In this document: positions 13,601 through 22,684 of the stretch, piece by piece | Position numbering within the stretch: position 1 is the first letter of the stretch | Layout: each line of letters starts with the position of its first letter | Virus record (IMG/VR): IMGVR_UViG_3300015262_000006 | Location: 1 to 47,964 of that record | Strand: one strand, 5' to 3' | DNA from: a virus | Length of the DNA stretch: 47,964 bases | The notes under the pieces: model-generated | The model's database searches: none | What the model was told of the DNA's origin: nothing | What the model saw: the letters and a program-made list of their open reading frames with translations, nothing else | Translations under genes and position numbers: made by a program

Positions 13601-16239
13601 GGAGGGCTCTGGTCATCGCTTAAATAGACTGCCTCATTATACGCCATCGCCTCTACGCTAGCGGAGTCAGTGCCATTTGGAGATATGGAGGTAATAAGCA
13701 CTTTGTACCCGATGCCGAATAACAAGTGGGGCGGCTCACGATCAAGAGAAGTATCAGGCGGAAAGTCCAAGCCGGAGATAGATAGATGGAAGTCATCAAT
13801 GCGAGTTGCGATATATGGGCCAGCGCTAGAACCGTCTTGACGGCGCACATAAACGTAGTGAGGGCCTGGATCTGACCAGTCGAAAGCTTCTGACGATTCA
13901 ATAACACCATTGTCATACGAGATCATATAGGCCGATTGCGCATAGCCTGGAACGTCGTCTGCTACCTGTACATAGCTCAAGTAGCGGCTATTCAAGGCGT
14001 CAAGCTCAGTAGACCAGCGATATTCCCAGCGACGGTACTTCATCGCTCGACGCTGACGCATACCGATCTGCCACGCCTTCGTGCGATTCGTGCAGCCGTC
14101 AGCTTTAACCTTCTGAACACGAACACCTTGATCTCCGGGAAGTCGGCACTCAACGGTTTCAACTTGCCACGAAATGCCGTCTGTATATTCAACATCTACG
14201 CCATCGAAATCATCAGGGCGAACGGCGGTAAAGTCGCGCTCTAGCGGCTCAGTCATGTTCTGAGGCGTGTACATGCTCTCAAACGCAGTACGAGGCTCGT
14301 CACGCACCGGGCGCAATAATCCACGGTCAACGGTAAGCTCAGAGAATCCGCAGTTCAGAGCATCATTTATGACGCCTTTAGCGGTGCCGTTAGAGTTAGT
14401 CGCTTGGTCGTAATGGTCGCCGCGAGCCTTCCAAATTGCATCCAGGCGGTCTAACTCTGCATAGTCAATCTCGGCATCTGTATAGCCGACAGATTTGGCG
14501 ACGTAAGCAAAGAACGGAGCGATGTCCCGTGTAGGTTGCGCTGGCTGCCATACTCCACCTACACGAACAGGAAGCTTGCGGGTTGCTTCTACCGAAATCA
14601 TCGACTCAGATTGCGCGGAGAGGCGATCACCGCCGCGAGCATTCACGGCCATGATGGTCACGCCTTCGTAGGCAATAGGCGATGCAAGCAACGAACGGCA
14701 GCCATACCAAACAGCCGAATCCTGCCATTCCTGAGAAACTACGGGGCTTCGTTTAATACGTGCTTCGGCGCGCATCGGATAAGGCAGGTCAATCTTGAAC
14801 GTGTAGCCGACAGCATCGAGCGATACGTTGCTGACGGTTCGCTCTTCGACGGTCCACGCGCCTGCGATATCCATATCGCGCCACTCGAAATAGTGAGTGG
14901 CTGGCACGGTGTATCGGTCGCCATTCTTTGCGCCAAGGCCGATCAAGCCGCCAGGAAAGAAAACATCCCACTCAATGGAGTAGGCTTTCTCGCCAGAGGG
15001 ACAGACAGCGAACGGGCCTCGATACCCACCCTGCAAGCTGGACTGATCCAGAACGATAGAGGATGCGGTAGTAGACAGGAACGTAAATCCAGAGAATCCT
15101 GTATCTGTAGAGCCAGACGACGTAAGGCGCTGAATGGTTAGCTGTGGCGTGCTGAATACAGTGATGCGGTAACGAAGGCCTACAGGGCCTATGCAGGTTA
15201 CGATTGTTCCAAGCGTGAACGATGTAACGGGAGATCCGCCAACGAAGTTAAGCGTCATCTCTGGAGGCGTAGCACCAACAGCAGGCGTATAGCTGTTGAC
15301 TACATACAAGCCGCCATTGACGCCAGAGATTTCAATGTTATCGCCAACCGATGGCGCCAACATTTGCAGGTTGAAACCTCTAATAATGTCGCGTCCAGCA
15401 CCGCCATCAACGAACTCGTACTGATACGGAATGATTGCGCGGATGATAAGGCCCGAAGACCAGTCGGCAGGGAACGAACCTTGGCCAGCAGGAATATTAA
15501 TATTGAATGCGTTGTACTGAATCGATGAGGCCACGAAGCTTGGCGTCAAAGCATTGGCGATAGTAAGTTCAAGACCAGACGAACCGTTAGAGCTAGAACC
15601 GACCTCTGTTACATCGTTCCACCAGAAGTGCGCAGGATCGCCAGAAATGTTAGTTCCTGGTGGATAGACGCTATATATAACATCCGAGCCAAGAGAGATT
15701 GCCGGAGTATCGCCAATAAGGATCTTGTCTGAAGGGATGTCATGGTCGCCAACGCCGACGCACAACAGCATTTCCACACGCTGTTCGCGAGGACTGGCAA
15801 AGTAACGGCGCGGAGGCAGAAGGTAGTCAGGATAAACCTTGCGACGGCCAGCAATCTCGCGAACAGGGGAGTTGATCTTTACCTTGTTACCCTTAATAGA
15901 TGCCTCGTTAATGCCTTCGCCGTTCTGGCTAGTGGTATTAACTTTCGGAATCTTTGGCGTCATCAGCTTAATGGCGACTAAGAACAGTGCTCCGAAAAAC
16001 AGTTCCGTGCCTTTTGGTTCAATGACAATATCAACTGCGTCGTCTTTCGAGAAGATAGTTAGCGCCCACTCGGTAGCATCGACGACCGATCCGTTAAGCG
16101 AAACACTGATTGGGTGAACATCCATATCAGAATAGCTAGGCACGTTCTCGGCCAGCCAGTCACGCACAGAGATACCGCCAACCGAATATTCTTCGCATGG
16201 CTCATCGTTAAGCTTTGATCCGAATACTCTAACGGTCAC
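13597..16239 (-). CDS. Central tail tip protein (J-like host specificity)
   Basis: At 880 residues this is the second-largest gene. The N-terminus (about 1-75) resembles the small ThiS/MoaD-like domain seen in some tip proteins (VRVFGSKLNDEPCEEY ... VISLNG-type strand). The body contains INEASIKGNKVKINSPVREI and GRRKVYPDYLLPPRRYF, and later GVTIMAVNARGGDRLSAQSE, which recall J-family proteins that form the tip hub. Beta-rich fibronectin-like stretches follow. Position after the NlpC/P60 protein and before the fibres is exactly that of gpJ. It overlaps both neighbours by 4-11 bases. Confidence 0.82.
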   Translation of the reverse strand: MTVRVFGSKLNDEPCEEYSVGGISVRDWLAENVPSYSDMDVHPISVSLNGSVVDATEWALTIFSKDDAVDIVIEPKGTELFFGALFLVAIKLMTPKIPKVNTTSQNGEGINEASIKGNKVKINSPVREIAGRRKVYPDYLLPPRRYFASPREQRVEMLLCVGVGDHDIPSDKILIGDTPAISLGSDVIYSVYPPGTNISGDPAHFWWNDVTEVGSSSNGSSGLELTIANALTPSFVASSIQYNAFNINIPAGQGSFPADWSSGLIIRAIIPYQYEFVDGGAGRDIIRGFNLQMLAPSVGDNIEISGVNGGLYVVNSYTPAVGATPPEMTLNFVGGSPVTSFTLGTIVTCIGPVGLRYRITVFSTPQLTIQRLTSSGSTDTGFSGFTFLSTTASSIVLDQSSLQGGYRGPFAVCPSGEKAYSIEWDVFFPGGLIGLGAKNGDRYTVPATHYFEWRDMDIAGAWTVEERTVSNVSLDAVGYTFKIDLPYPMRAEARIKRSPVVSQEWQDSAVWYGCRSLLASPIAYEGVTIMAVNARGGDRLSAQSESMISVEATRKLPVRVGGVWQPAQPTRDIAPFFAYVAKSVGYTDAEIDYAELDRLDAIWKARGDHYDQATNSNGTAKGVINDALNCGFSELTVDRGLLRPVRDEPRTAFESMYTPQNMTEPLERDFTAVRPDDFDGVDVEYTDGISWQVETVECRLPGDQGVRVQKVKADGCTNRTKAWQIGMRQRRAMKYRRWEYRWSTELDALNSRYLSYVQVADDVPGYAQSAYMISYDNGVIESSEAFDWSDPGPHYVYVRRQDGSSAGPYIATRIDDFHLSISGLDFPPDTSLDREPPHLLFGIGYKVLITSISPNGTDSASVEAMAYNEAVYLSDDQSPP

Positions 16240-16621
16240 GGTAATAAATCACTCTTAGGTATTGGGATTCAAAATCGTGGACTCTCAGCAGGCGGGCACC
16301 CTTTTTTGGGTTTATTTCAAGCGCGTGCAGTCCATTTTCTAGTTCAATTATAACAGCGACATGGATGCACAAAGGCCCACGGAATACGGCGGCAATGGCC
16401 CCATGTTCCGGTGCGCACTCTTCCATTGAGGCCGCTTCTTGTTGATAGGCGCGGGTGAATTCTTTAGGTTGAGTATTGCGGATTGCGCCGAATGATGGGA
16501 GTAGGCGCTTCCCACAGTGGTGGTGACGGACGAATCTCGTCATGCCGAAGCAGTCCCATTTATCAGGACCGCGAGCACCGTCTTCGTATGTTGACGAGAG
16601 GAATCTATTAATCCAATCCAT
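16229..16621 (-). CDS. NlpC/P60-like tail assembly protein
   Basis: The 130-residue protein has the catalytic cysteine motif WDCFGMTRFV (Cys24), a GAIAAVF strand, and the histidine in CIHVAVIIEL (about 87). That is the order of an NlpC/P60 cysteine peptidase. The family corresponds to the gpK-type protein of siphovirus tails, located between the minor tail protein and gpJ. It may trim peptidoglycan during DNA entry or act in tip assembly. Confidence 0.8.
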   Translation of the reverse strand: MDWINRFLSSTYEDGARGPDKWDCFGMTRFVRHHHCGKRLLPSFGAIRNTQPKEFTRAYQQEAASMEECAPEHGAIAAVFRGPLCIHVAVIIELENGLHALEINPKKGARLLRVHDFESQYLRVIYYRDR

Positions 16622-17109
16622 TAGAGATACTTGAGGCCAGGTGCAAACTCAGTTGTGTAAAGTTTCCGAGGCCATGCGTAGTTAAGAATATCCTGAAAAC
16701 CAGCCTCAATAGAAACAGTGGTCCCGCTAACATTGCCGCCAAGCACAGTTGCATAGAACTCCCGTTCCGATGGTTGAGTTAGATCAGTGTTCAGGTATCG
16801 ACGGAATGTCAGCCGGATACGCTGCTCGCTCTCAATGGCCGTATCAATCAAGCGTTGTGCCTGGCCAGTCACGTTATCAATAGCGAAGTTCAGCGTCTGC
16901 GCGCCTTGGTTATTCTTCTTAGGCAGTGCAATGGAAATAGGCGCCGCCATAAACGACTTATAGGTAATGCCGTCAATGCCAAGAGTCATATCCTCAAAGC
17001 CCTTGACGATGTAAAGCGACTCATCCCAAGCTGAGCAGGCAAGCTCGATGGTATCAATGATTACCTCTGAGCCTGCCGATGCATATACGCGCTCGATTAG
17101 CGTACTCAT
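16621..17109 (-). CDS. Minor tail protein, DUF1833-like
   Basis: The 162-residue protein lies between the tape measure and the NlpC/P60 gene. Its segments SEVIIDTIELACSAWDESLY, ISIALPKKNNQGAQTLNFAI and RLTFRRYLNTDLTQPSERE are typical of the DUF1833 family of tail proteins, which occupy the gpM/gpL position of lambda-like tips. It is expected to join the tape measure end to the tip hub. Confidence 0.78.
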   Translation of the reverse strand: MSTLIERVYASAGSEVIIDTIELACSAWDESLYIVKGFEDMTLGIDGITYKSFMAAPISIALPKKNNQGAQTLNFAIDNVTGQAQRLIDTAIESEQRIRLTFRRYLNTDLTQPSEREFYATVLGGNVSGTTVSIEAGFQDILNYAWPRKLYTTEFAPGLKYL

Positions 17110-19769
17110 ACTCCTTGCTTCCTTGTGCCGGTAGTTTGGTTGACAGCGCGGCCAGTCTTGCCATCGCCCATCATGTCGCCCACAATTGTATCAATAACCC
17201 AACGACGGTCGGCCTCGCTGAACTTCGCACTGGACTGCATCGACTGGCCAGAGTAGTTATGGTTGTTGATGATTGGAGCGGCGCCTGCGCCAGATCCGCC
17301 AGAGGTCGCATCATTGTTGCTGACTACATCGCCGCGACTGTTAGGCATCATGTACTGACGACCATTGGCAGCGTTGAAGATCTCTGGAGCACCGGTTTCG
17401 TTAACTCGGTACATGCCGTCAGCTTGTACTGGGCCACCCAGGGCGCGACCACCAACAAGCGCCAGTCCCGACGCAAGTGCGGTAGTTGAAGTCAAGGCGG
17501 CAGCGGCTGGCACGGAGTTACTACCGAACGACGCAAGAGAAGCCATGGCAGCAGCAGGCGCCCATGCAGCAGCAACGATAGACGCCTCGCCAACAGACGC
17601 AGCAGTTGCAGCGGCGGCAGTCGCCTGGCCGACAGATGCCATGACGATTTGCTGCTTAACCCACTCAATGCCAGCCTGTACGAACGAGCCGATAACAGCA
17701 TTCAGGACGGTGTTAGCGATATTGCCAAGCGCGTCTTGAAGGCTCATGGTGCCAGAGAGCAGACCGCCCAATGCCTGAGTACCAGCAGAACCCAAAGCAT
17801 CAAGCCCATCAATCAACGCCTGATTGCCTGCCGACTGAGCAGCAAACCGCTGAGTCTCAATCTCCATCATTCGGGCGTTGTAATCAGTCTCGGCTTGCTC
17901 CTTAAGTGCCAGGTAATCGGTATCGCTCAACAACTTCATGTCGTTGACTGTTTGCAGGTCTTTCAGTTGTTGCGTATATGCCTGCGTGGCATTTGCAGCA
18001 GGATCAACACGAGCAAGGGTATCTTTCGCAGTCTTGGCATCATAGAACGCACCAGCAATATCGCGAATCGACTGGATTTGCTCTGGGGTTGCGTATTTGT
18101 TGAGCGTTAGAGCGGCTTGGTCCATAGCCAGATCACGCGCAGATTTACCAACGCTTGCTAGTTCTGCGCCAAGTTTTGCAAAGGACTTCTGGTTTTCCTC
18201 TACACCCTTGCGCTCTTCTGTTGCGGCCTTTTTAGCTTCCGCTTCAGCCTTTTTCGCAGCCGCAGATGTCTCTGCAATTCCTTTCTTTTTGCTAGCCGTC
18301 AATTCTTTTGTGGCGGTATCTAGCTTATAGATCTCTGCGCCAAGAGATGCGGCTTGAGCTTTCTCTGCTTCAGTGGCCTTATCGCCAAGCTTTTGAATAG
18401 CGATCAGCTTGGCTTTTTCTTCGCCAGTCAGCTTAGCCGCATCAGCTTCTTCTTTGAGCTTATCTATGGCCTTCTGAGAGTCAGTCTTTGGTGCATTTTT
18501 TGGTGGTGTAATCTTTAGCTTGTCGCTTTCAGCCTTCTGTTCGGCAATCTTGCGATCTTGGATTGCCTGGATTTCTTTATTAAGCCCATCGATCCTAGTC
18601 TTTGTAGCTGCTGCTGTAGTACTCAGCCCAAACTTAATTTGAGTCGCATATTGCTGTTCGGCAGTTGCTCGCTCTAGAACAAGCTTATTTATTTGTTGTT
18701 GGTCGGTAAGCTGGCCAGAAGATAGGCGAATGCCTTTAGCCACAGCATCAAGCGCAGTAGCAAGAGCGCGAGACGCACCGGCAGCTTGGTCTATCTTGGA
18801 GATTGCCACGCCCATAGAGTTGACGATTGCGTTTGTCGCTGCTCCTACAGAACGAGGAACTTTGTCAAACTCTTCATTTACCTTGCCGGTTTGCTTGTAG
18901 ATAGCTTCAAGTACGCGATCAATCGTCAGCTTTCCGTCCAGCATCTGCTGGCGTAGTTCGTTGAATGGAATACCAAGACCGTCAGCAATCTTGCGGCCAA
19001 GCTCTGGCATCTGCTCAATGATCGAGTTGAATTCCTCAGCGCGCAGAGTGCCGCCAGCAACCGACTGGCTGAACTGACGCAATGCTGCGCTTATCTCTTC
19101 AGCGCTAGAGCCACCAATCTTGCCGATCTTTTGGAGAGTGTCAGTAAGGCTAAGGATCTGGTCCTTGGTTACCCCTAGACTCTTCAGGGATGCGGTTAGG
19201 CTTTCCCATAGCTTGATCGTGGTAGTAAGATCTGACCCGCCAGCAGAAGAAATCTGCACAAGAGCCGCATAGTTTGTCTTTGCATCAGCAGCGCTACCAG
19301 ACAAGCGCATCACGCGAGATTCAAGCAGCGTAAATTGCTCGCTAAGCTTTTGCAGGCTGACGAGAGCGGCAACACTGACAAGGCCGGAGATGGCGGAAGC
19401 GAGCGGAGACAGGGCAAATGAGAACTTAGACGAACTGCTTGTGGCCTTGTCTATTTCTGAAGACGTTTGCTTTAGGTCTGTACCGACCTTGTTGATTGCC
19501 TTGCCTGCGCCGCCAGCCGAGGTTTCTACAACCTTCAATGATGAGCCGGCACCATCAATCTTCTTGCCGGCATCAGCGGCAGATGCACCGGTAGTGTTTA
19601 GTGCAGCACCAGTACCGCCTACTGCTTTAGTAGCACCATTTGCTGAGCCATCAAGCTTATTAAGCGCCGAATCCAGCTTGTCGAGTTGCTTATCTGCCTT
19701 CTCTGTACCGGTAACGAGCGCAGCCGTTTCAACTTCGACTTGATATGTGATGGTTCCGAGGTTGCTCAT
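17106..19769 (-). CDS. Tail tape measure protein
   Basis: At 887 residues this is the longest gene, in the position of the tape measure. The N-terminal part is alanine/serine-rich and helical, followed by a conserved region (about 160-330) with SAEEISAALRQFSQSVAGG, FNSIIEQMPELGRKIADGLG and LDGKLTIDRVLEAIYKQ, a hallmark of the tape measure N-terminal domain. A long coiled coil (about 370-570) rich in K, E and A precedes a hydrophobic segment (about 690-780). The length would correspond to a tail of roughly 130 nm using about 1.5 angstrom per residue, a general rule rather than a measurement. Confidence 0.92.
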   Translation of the reverse strand: MSNLGTITYQVEVETAALVTGTEKADKQLDKLDSALNKLDGSANGATKAVGGTGAALNTTGASAADAGKKIDGAGSSLKVVETSAGGAGKAINKVGTDLKQTSSEIDKATSSSSKFSFALSPLASAISGLVSVAALVSLQKLSEQFTLLESRVMRLSGSAADAKTNYAALVQISSAGGSDLTTTIKLWESLTASLKSLGVTKDQILSLTDTLQKIGKIGGSSAEEISAALRQFSQSVAGGTLRAEEFNSIIEQMPELGRKIADGLGIPFNELRQQMLDGKLTIDRVLEAIYKQTGKVNEEFDKVPRSVGAATNAIVNSMGVAISKIDQAAGASRALATALDAVAKGIRLSSGQLTDQQQINKLVLERATAEQQYATQIKFGLSTTAAATKTRIDGLNKEIQAIQDRKIAEQKAESDKLKITPPKNAPKTDSQKAIDKLKEEADAAKLTGEEKAKLIAIQKLGDKATEAEKAQAASLGAEIYKLDTATKELTASKKKGIAETSAAAKKAEAEAKKAATEERKGVEENQKSFAKLGAELASVGKSARDLAMDQAALTLNKYATPEQIQSIRDIAGAFYDAKTAKDTLARVDPAANATQAYTQQLKDLQTVNDMKLLSDTDYLALKEQAETDYNARMMEIETQRFAAQSAGNQALIDGLDALGSAGTQALGGLLSGTMSLQDALGNIANTVLNAVIGSFVQAGIEWVKQQIVMASVGQATAAAATAASVGEASIVAAAWAPAAAMASLASFGSNSVPAAAALTSTTALASGLALVGGRALGGPVQADGMYRVNETGAPEIFNAANGRQYMMPNSRGDVVSNNDATSGGSGAGAAPIINNHNYSGQSMQSSAKFSEADRRWVIDTIVGDMMGDGKTGRAVNQTTGTRKQGV

Positions 19770-20389
19770 TTGTTCACCTGATACTGACGCAATCTGTTGA
19801 TTTCAGCGAGGCGCGACATGGCTTCGTCGTGCTCTTCTTCTGGAGGCAATGTTTCTGGCTTACCGAATTTTGACTGCATGGCGCCCGAGAACTCTGTCAT
19901 TGTCAGGTTCCAGGCTTGCTCGCTGGATAGGCCAAGATGCGCGATTGCCTGAGCGACAAAATCACGCGCCTTGAACTCTGGAACGTACTCAGTATCTGGC
20001 TTGCTCAGGAGGCGACCTTCTGGCTTGATTCCGATAATCCCGTGTTTCATCAGGCATCGAGCTAAGTGAACCATATCGTTAGAAGGCATAGCGCCAGGAG
20101 CGAAGGTTCCCCAGCGCGTGCCCATATGCCCAATCAGTGACGTCAAGTCAGCATCACAGCAAGCCACTAGCACGTCATATGCCGTGGCCATCACTTCTCT
20201 CTCCCACGCCCTGTACGAAGGCACAGGCCAGAAAGGATTAATGTTCGGAGTGGAGAAAAGCAGGCTGAATTTGTCTACGATCTCGGTTGCTGAACCTAGA
20301 GAGTCAATGGCTTTAAACGATGGCCTGAAAAGGAAGTCCTGATCGCCAAGGCTAACCCCAACCTCTCCGACAGAAGTGATAGCTCGCAT
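19766..20389 (-). CDS. Tail assembly chaperone (DUF6246-like)
   Basis: The 207-residue protein lies directly upstream of the tape measure with a four-base overlap, the place of gpG-type chaperones. Its sequence GEVGVSLGDQDFLFRPSFKA and the acidic C-terminal part (LPPEEEHDEAMSRLAEINRL) fit the DUF6246 family of siphovirus tail proteins. I see no slippery heptamer or second frame that would make a G-GT fusion. A plus-strand moron gene separates it from the major tail protein. Confidence 0.7.
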   Translation of the reverse strand: MRAITSVGEVGVSLGDQDFLFRPSFKAIDSLGSATEIVDKFSLLFSTPNINPFWPVPSYRAWEREVMATAYDVLVACCDADLTSLIGHMGTRWGTFAPGAMPSNDMVHLARCLMKHGIIGIKPEGRLLSKPDTEYVPEFKARDFVAQAIAHLGLSSEQAWNLTMTEFSGAMQSKFGKPETLPPEEEHDEAMSRLAEINRLRQYQVNK

Positions 20390-20432
20390 TTTTCGAGTCC
20401 ATAGATAATTGAATTATTTTACCACGGGGTAT

Positions 20433-20460
20433 TGACGAGCCTTGAATCATGGCTATACTC
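20433..20460 (+). promoter_or_regulatory. Moron promoter (sigma70)
   Basis: TTGACG (20433-20438) and TATACT (20455-20460) are spaced by 16 bases. It lies upstream of a single plus-strand gene inside the minus-strand tail operon. Confidence 0.75.
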
Positions 20461-20490
20461 GGCCAACACACACAAACTCAAGGATACGAA

Positions 20491-20700
20491 ATGCTCACTC
20501 TCTTGCTGGTTATCGGTCTATGCTCTGACGTTGGTTGCGATTACATTGACCTGACTAGCCGTGAGTCAGTTGTAAGCGACATGGACTGCTTTCAAAAGGC
20601 TGAGGAATACAACGAATACAATCGGTCGATTGGTGAGCAGCCGCGATTCGCATGTCTTGAACCCGCCAAGTATCACGCGATCGCAAAGAAAGAAATCTGA
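20491..20700 (+). CDS. Moron-type small secreted or membrane protein, DUF1482-like
   Basis: The 69-residue product begins MLTLLLVIGLCSDVGCDYID and continues with a cysteine pattern and the helix SDMDCFQKAEEYNEY. This resembles the small DUF1482 proteins of lambdoid phages, which have a hydrophobic start and spaced cysteines. I chose the ATG at 20491 with AAGGAT upstream. It has its own promoter and terminator on the strand opposite to its neighbours. That is the definition of a moron, often expressed in carriers to alter the host surface. Confidence 0.7.
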   Translation: MLTLLLVIGLCSDVGCDYIDLTSRESVVSDMDCFQKAEEYNEYNRSIGEQPRFACLEPAKYHAIAKKEI

Positions 20701-20706
20701 CTCAAT

Positions 20707-20733
20707 AAAAAGCCCCCGGATAGGGGGCTTTGT
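20707..20733. terminator. Bidirectional terminator
   Basis: The stem AAGCCCCC/GGGGGCTT with a 5-base loop is flanked by A-rich DNA on one side and T-rich on the other. It can end the moron on the plus strand and the major tail protein transcript on the minus strand. Confidence 0.8.
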
Positions 20734-20746
20734 GTATCTGCTTACC

Positions 20747-21475
20747 TTAGACCACTGTAACGGTCATGGTAGCTGTTTTGGTCGGATCGGCTACAGATGT
20801 AGCGGTGATGACCGAAGTACCGGCAGCGACACCAGTAACCACGCCAGTAGACGACACTGTTGCCTTAGCAGGCGTTCCGCTAGACCATGTGAAGGCTTGG
20901 CTTGCGGCAGCAGGAAGAGCCTTAGCGATCAAGTTGGTTACGTTGCCGACAGCCACCGTTGCAGTGGTAGGCGATACAGAAACCGAAGTGATAGCGATTG
21001 GGGTTTCCGCAACGATTACGCTAGCCAGGCCACCGGGGCGCGATGTAGCGCTTGCAGTAATCGAGTAGGTAGCGATATCGTCATACGGGAACTCTTGGCT
21101 GAACTCAGTCAGGATGGAGAAGCCGGTAACGGTGTTGATCGGGCCAGTCAGACGAATCCAAACATACGGTTGTGGATCGGTGACGAAGTGGTTAAACAGC
21201 ATTTGCTGGTTAGAGGTTGTGCCATCATCGCGCTTGGTCACGCCATCGATAGAAACTTCGAAGGTTTTGTAGGTGATCAAGGTGTCACGGAAACCGCCAA
21301 CCGAGTCATCGGCGGTCGCGTCAACAGTATCAGCGCTCATAGTCAGCGACTTGTTACGAGCAGCACCCAGCGGCAACCACGTCAGCGTCAGCGGATCAAC
21401 ATCGCCGCAAGCAAGCGCGAACTCTGCGAGAACGCTCTTACCTACGAATTTAGAACTTGCACAGTTAAGGGCCAT
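20747..21475 (-). CDS. Major tail protein with C-terminal Ig-like (Big2) domain
   Basis: This 242-residue protein is located between the tail terminator and the chaperone, as the tail tube subunit should be. The first 155 residues include YKTFEVSIDGVTKRDDGTTS and FSQEFPYDDIATYSITASAT. The last 85 residues form a bacterial Ig-like domain: ITSVSVSPTTATVAVGNVTN, then FTWSSGTPAKATVSSTGVVT and GVAAGTSVITATSV, the classic Big2 pattern. Such surface domains decorate the tail and may bind carbohydrates. AGGAGG lies upstream of the ATG. Confidence 0.85.
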   Translation of the reverse strand: MALNCASSKFVGKSVLAEFALACGDVDPLTLTWLPLGAARNKSLTMSADTVDATADDSVGGFRDTLITYKTFEVSIDGVTKRDDGTTSNQQMLFNHFVTDPQPYVWIRLTGPINTVTGFSILTEFSQEFPYDDIATYSITASATSRPGGLASVIVAETPIAITSVSVSPTTATVAVGNVTNLIAKALPAAASQAFTWSSGTPAKATVSSTGVVTGVAAGTSVITATSVADPTKTATMTVTVV

Positions 21476-21540
21476 TCTCGGCGCCTCCTATAAGGTTGTT
21501 GAGTATCGCCCACAACTGAGCGTATATTTCAAGCAATAGT

Positions 21541-21927
21541 TTAACACGTCAGCTCGAAATTAATTTCTAGCCACGGTCGGTTTGTCTCTGTGTAATACGG
21601 TCCCATAATAGAACCTATCGGTCTGATTTGTAGCATGCAGCTAGTTTCAAAGTTGGCTATTGCTGCGTCAAACAGTGATTCAACAAATAGCTCAGCTACT
21701 TCTGCATCGCCAAGTGCTCGACCATTAGCGCGCCCGGTTACGATTACGCGGATATGCGGATACTGGATTTCACCATTAGGCGTGCGGCCAGAATCAGACC
21801 AGACAGCTACGAACTTCTTTGTCGGGTTGTTAGCTTCTTCCCACATCCCGCGACTAATTGTATAGCCAGCCGTTGATACATAGGTCTCTAGCCAGTCGCG
21901 GAATAGGTTAATTGGTGTATGGCTCAT
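21541..21927 (-). CDS. Tail terminator protein
   Basis: The 128-residue protein comes just after the HK97-gp10-like protein and before the tail tube gene. Segments such as PINLFRDWLETYVSTAGY, IRVIVTGRANGRALGDAEVA and WLEINFELTC fit tail terminator/neck proteins of the gpU type in siphoviruses. Assignment rests on order and general composition. Confidence 0.6.
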   Translation of the reverse strand: MSHTPINLFRDWLETYVSTAGYTISRGMWEEANNPTKKFVAVWSDSGRTPNGEIQYPHIRVIVTGRANGRALGDAEVAELFVESLFDAAIANFETSCMLQIRPIGSIMGPYYTETNRPWLEINFELTC

Positions 21928-22340
21928 TTTAGTGTCATATTCCGTCTGATTACAGCATCAATATCCGCCCTTGCATCATCATCCTCAAATGCTTTCCTGA
22001 GGAATTCAGGCTCTGCACCAGGATCCCACACATTCCCGCGAGACTTATCAGATTTTGACCTTGGCGTTTTAGTGCCTAGCAAGGTGCCTTTTTTATCATG
22101 CACAGCTGCTGCATATGCGGCTGTATAACCCATTGTTCCAGTAACCTTTGTTCCGGATGTTTCTACTCTTCGGAATTGGCTACCGATCAAATTTCCTGTA
22201 TCAATTGGGGTCATTGTTGCTGCGAAACCAGAGGCAGTAATCAGGACTTCAAGAAGAGCTCTTTCTGTAAGGTTGCCGCTTATATTGGCTAACTCTTTTC
22301 TTAATTTTTCCCGAACCTCTTTAAGCCCCTTAGTCGCCAT
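21924..22340 (-). CDS. HK97 gp10-like tail completion/neck protein
   Basis: The 138-residue protein starts with a helical, charged region (KGLKEVREKLRKELANISGN) and contains the family hallmark TPIDTGNLIGSQFRR followed by YTAAYAAAVHD and a late FLRKAFEDD. The PxDTGxL...YAxxVH pattern is typical of HK97-gp10 proteins. It joins the connector to the tail. Confidence 0.85.
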   Translation of the reverse strand: MATKGLKEVREKLRKELANISGNLTERALLEVLITASGFAATMTPIDTGNLIGSQFRRVETSGTKVTGTMGYTAAYAAAVHDKKGTLLGTKTPRSKSDKSRGNVWDPGAEPEFLRKAFEDDDARADIDAVIRRNMTLK

Positions 22341-22684
22341 CAGACAGTCTCCAGATCGTATTCATCCTCGTAACCCATGGCCGACATGCCATGACGCGCA
22401 ACCTTGCGAATCTCTGCGGCGGATGCAGCGTCCCAGGTTTGCGCTGTAGTGTCGCCATATGCGATTCGGTCTAGGAATGCTGGCCTAGTGTCACCCGTGT
22501 AATAGATATCCCGCGTTACGAACTCAGCGCCTTCTGCGTCTCGCGATTGGCGCGATACACCTTCGTGACCACATAGGATTGTGTACGGGGTTCCGTATGT
22601 AACACCGCCGCCCCAGTCGCTCTCAGCTAGGCGAGGGTAGATGGTTGCGGTATCGATCATGTACCACGCGGACATGAAGGCCAT
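22340..22684 (-). CDS. Head-tail joining protein, putative
   Basis: The 114-residue protein lies between the connector-like gene and the gp10-like gene. It contains ATIYPRLAESDWGGGVTYG and FVTRDIYYTGDTRPAFLDRI. Position and size suit a head-tail stopper, but the family is not one I can name with certainty. It overlaps the next gene by one base. Confidence 0.6.
   Translation of the reverse strand: MAFMSAWYMIDTATIYPRLAESDWGGGVTYGTPYTILCGHEGVSRQSRDAEGAEFVTRDIYYTGDTRPAFLDRIAYGDTTAQTWDAASAAEIRKVARHGMSAMGYEDEYDLETV

Noticed and set aside
14536-15141. A 201-codon plus-strand frame inside the J-like gene
   Set aside because: It is antisense to a well-supported tail tip gene with no promoter, ribosome site or domain.
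19766-20389. Programmed frameshift in the tail chaperone gene
   Set aside because: I looked for a slippery heptamer and an extending second frame before the tape measure gene. None is evident, and the gene overlaps the tape measure start directly.
20630-21493. A 287-codon plus-strand frame opposite the major tail protein
   Set aside because: It is opposite a clear structural gene, contains low-quality serine/arginine-rich sequence and begins within the moron gene in another frame, so it is a shadow.
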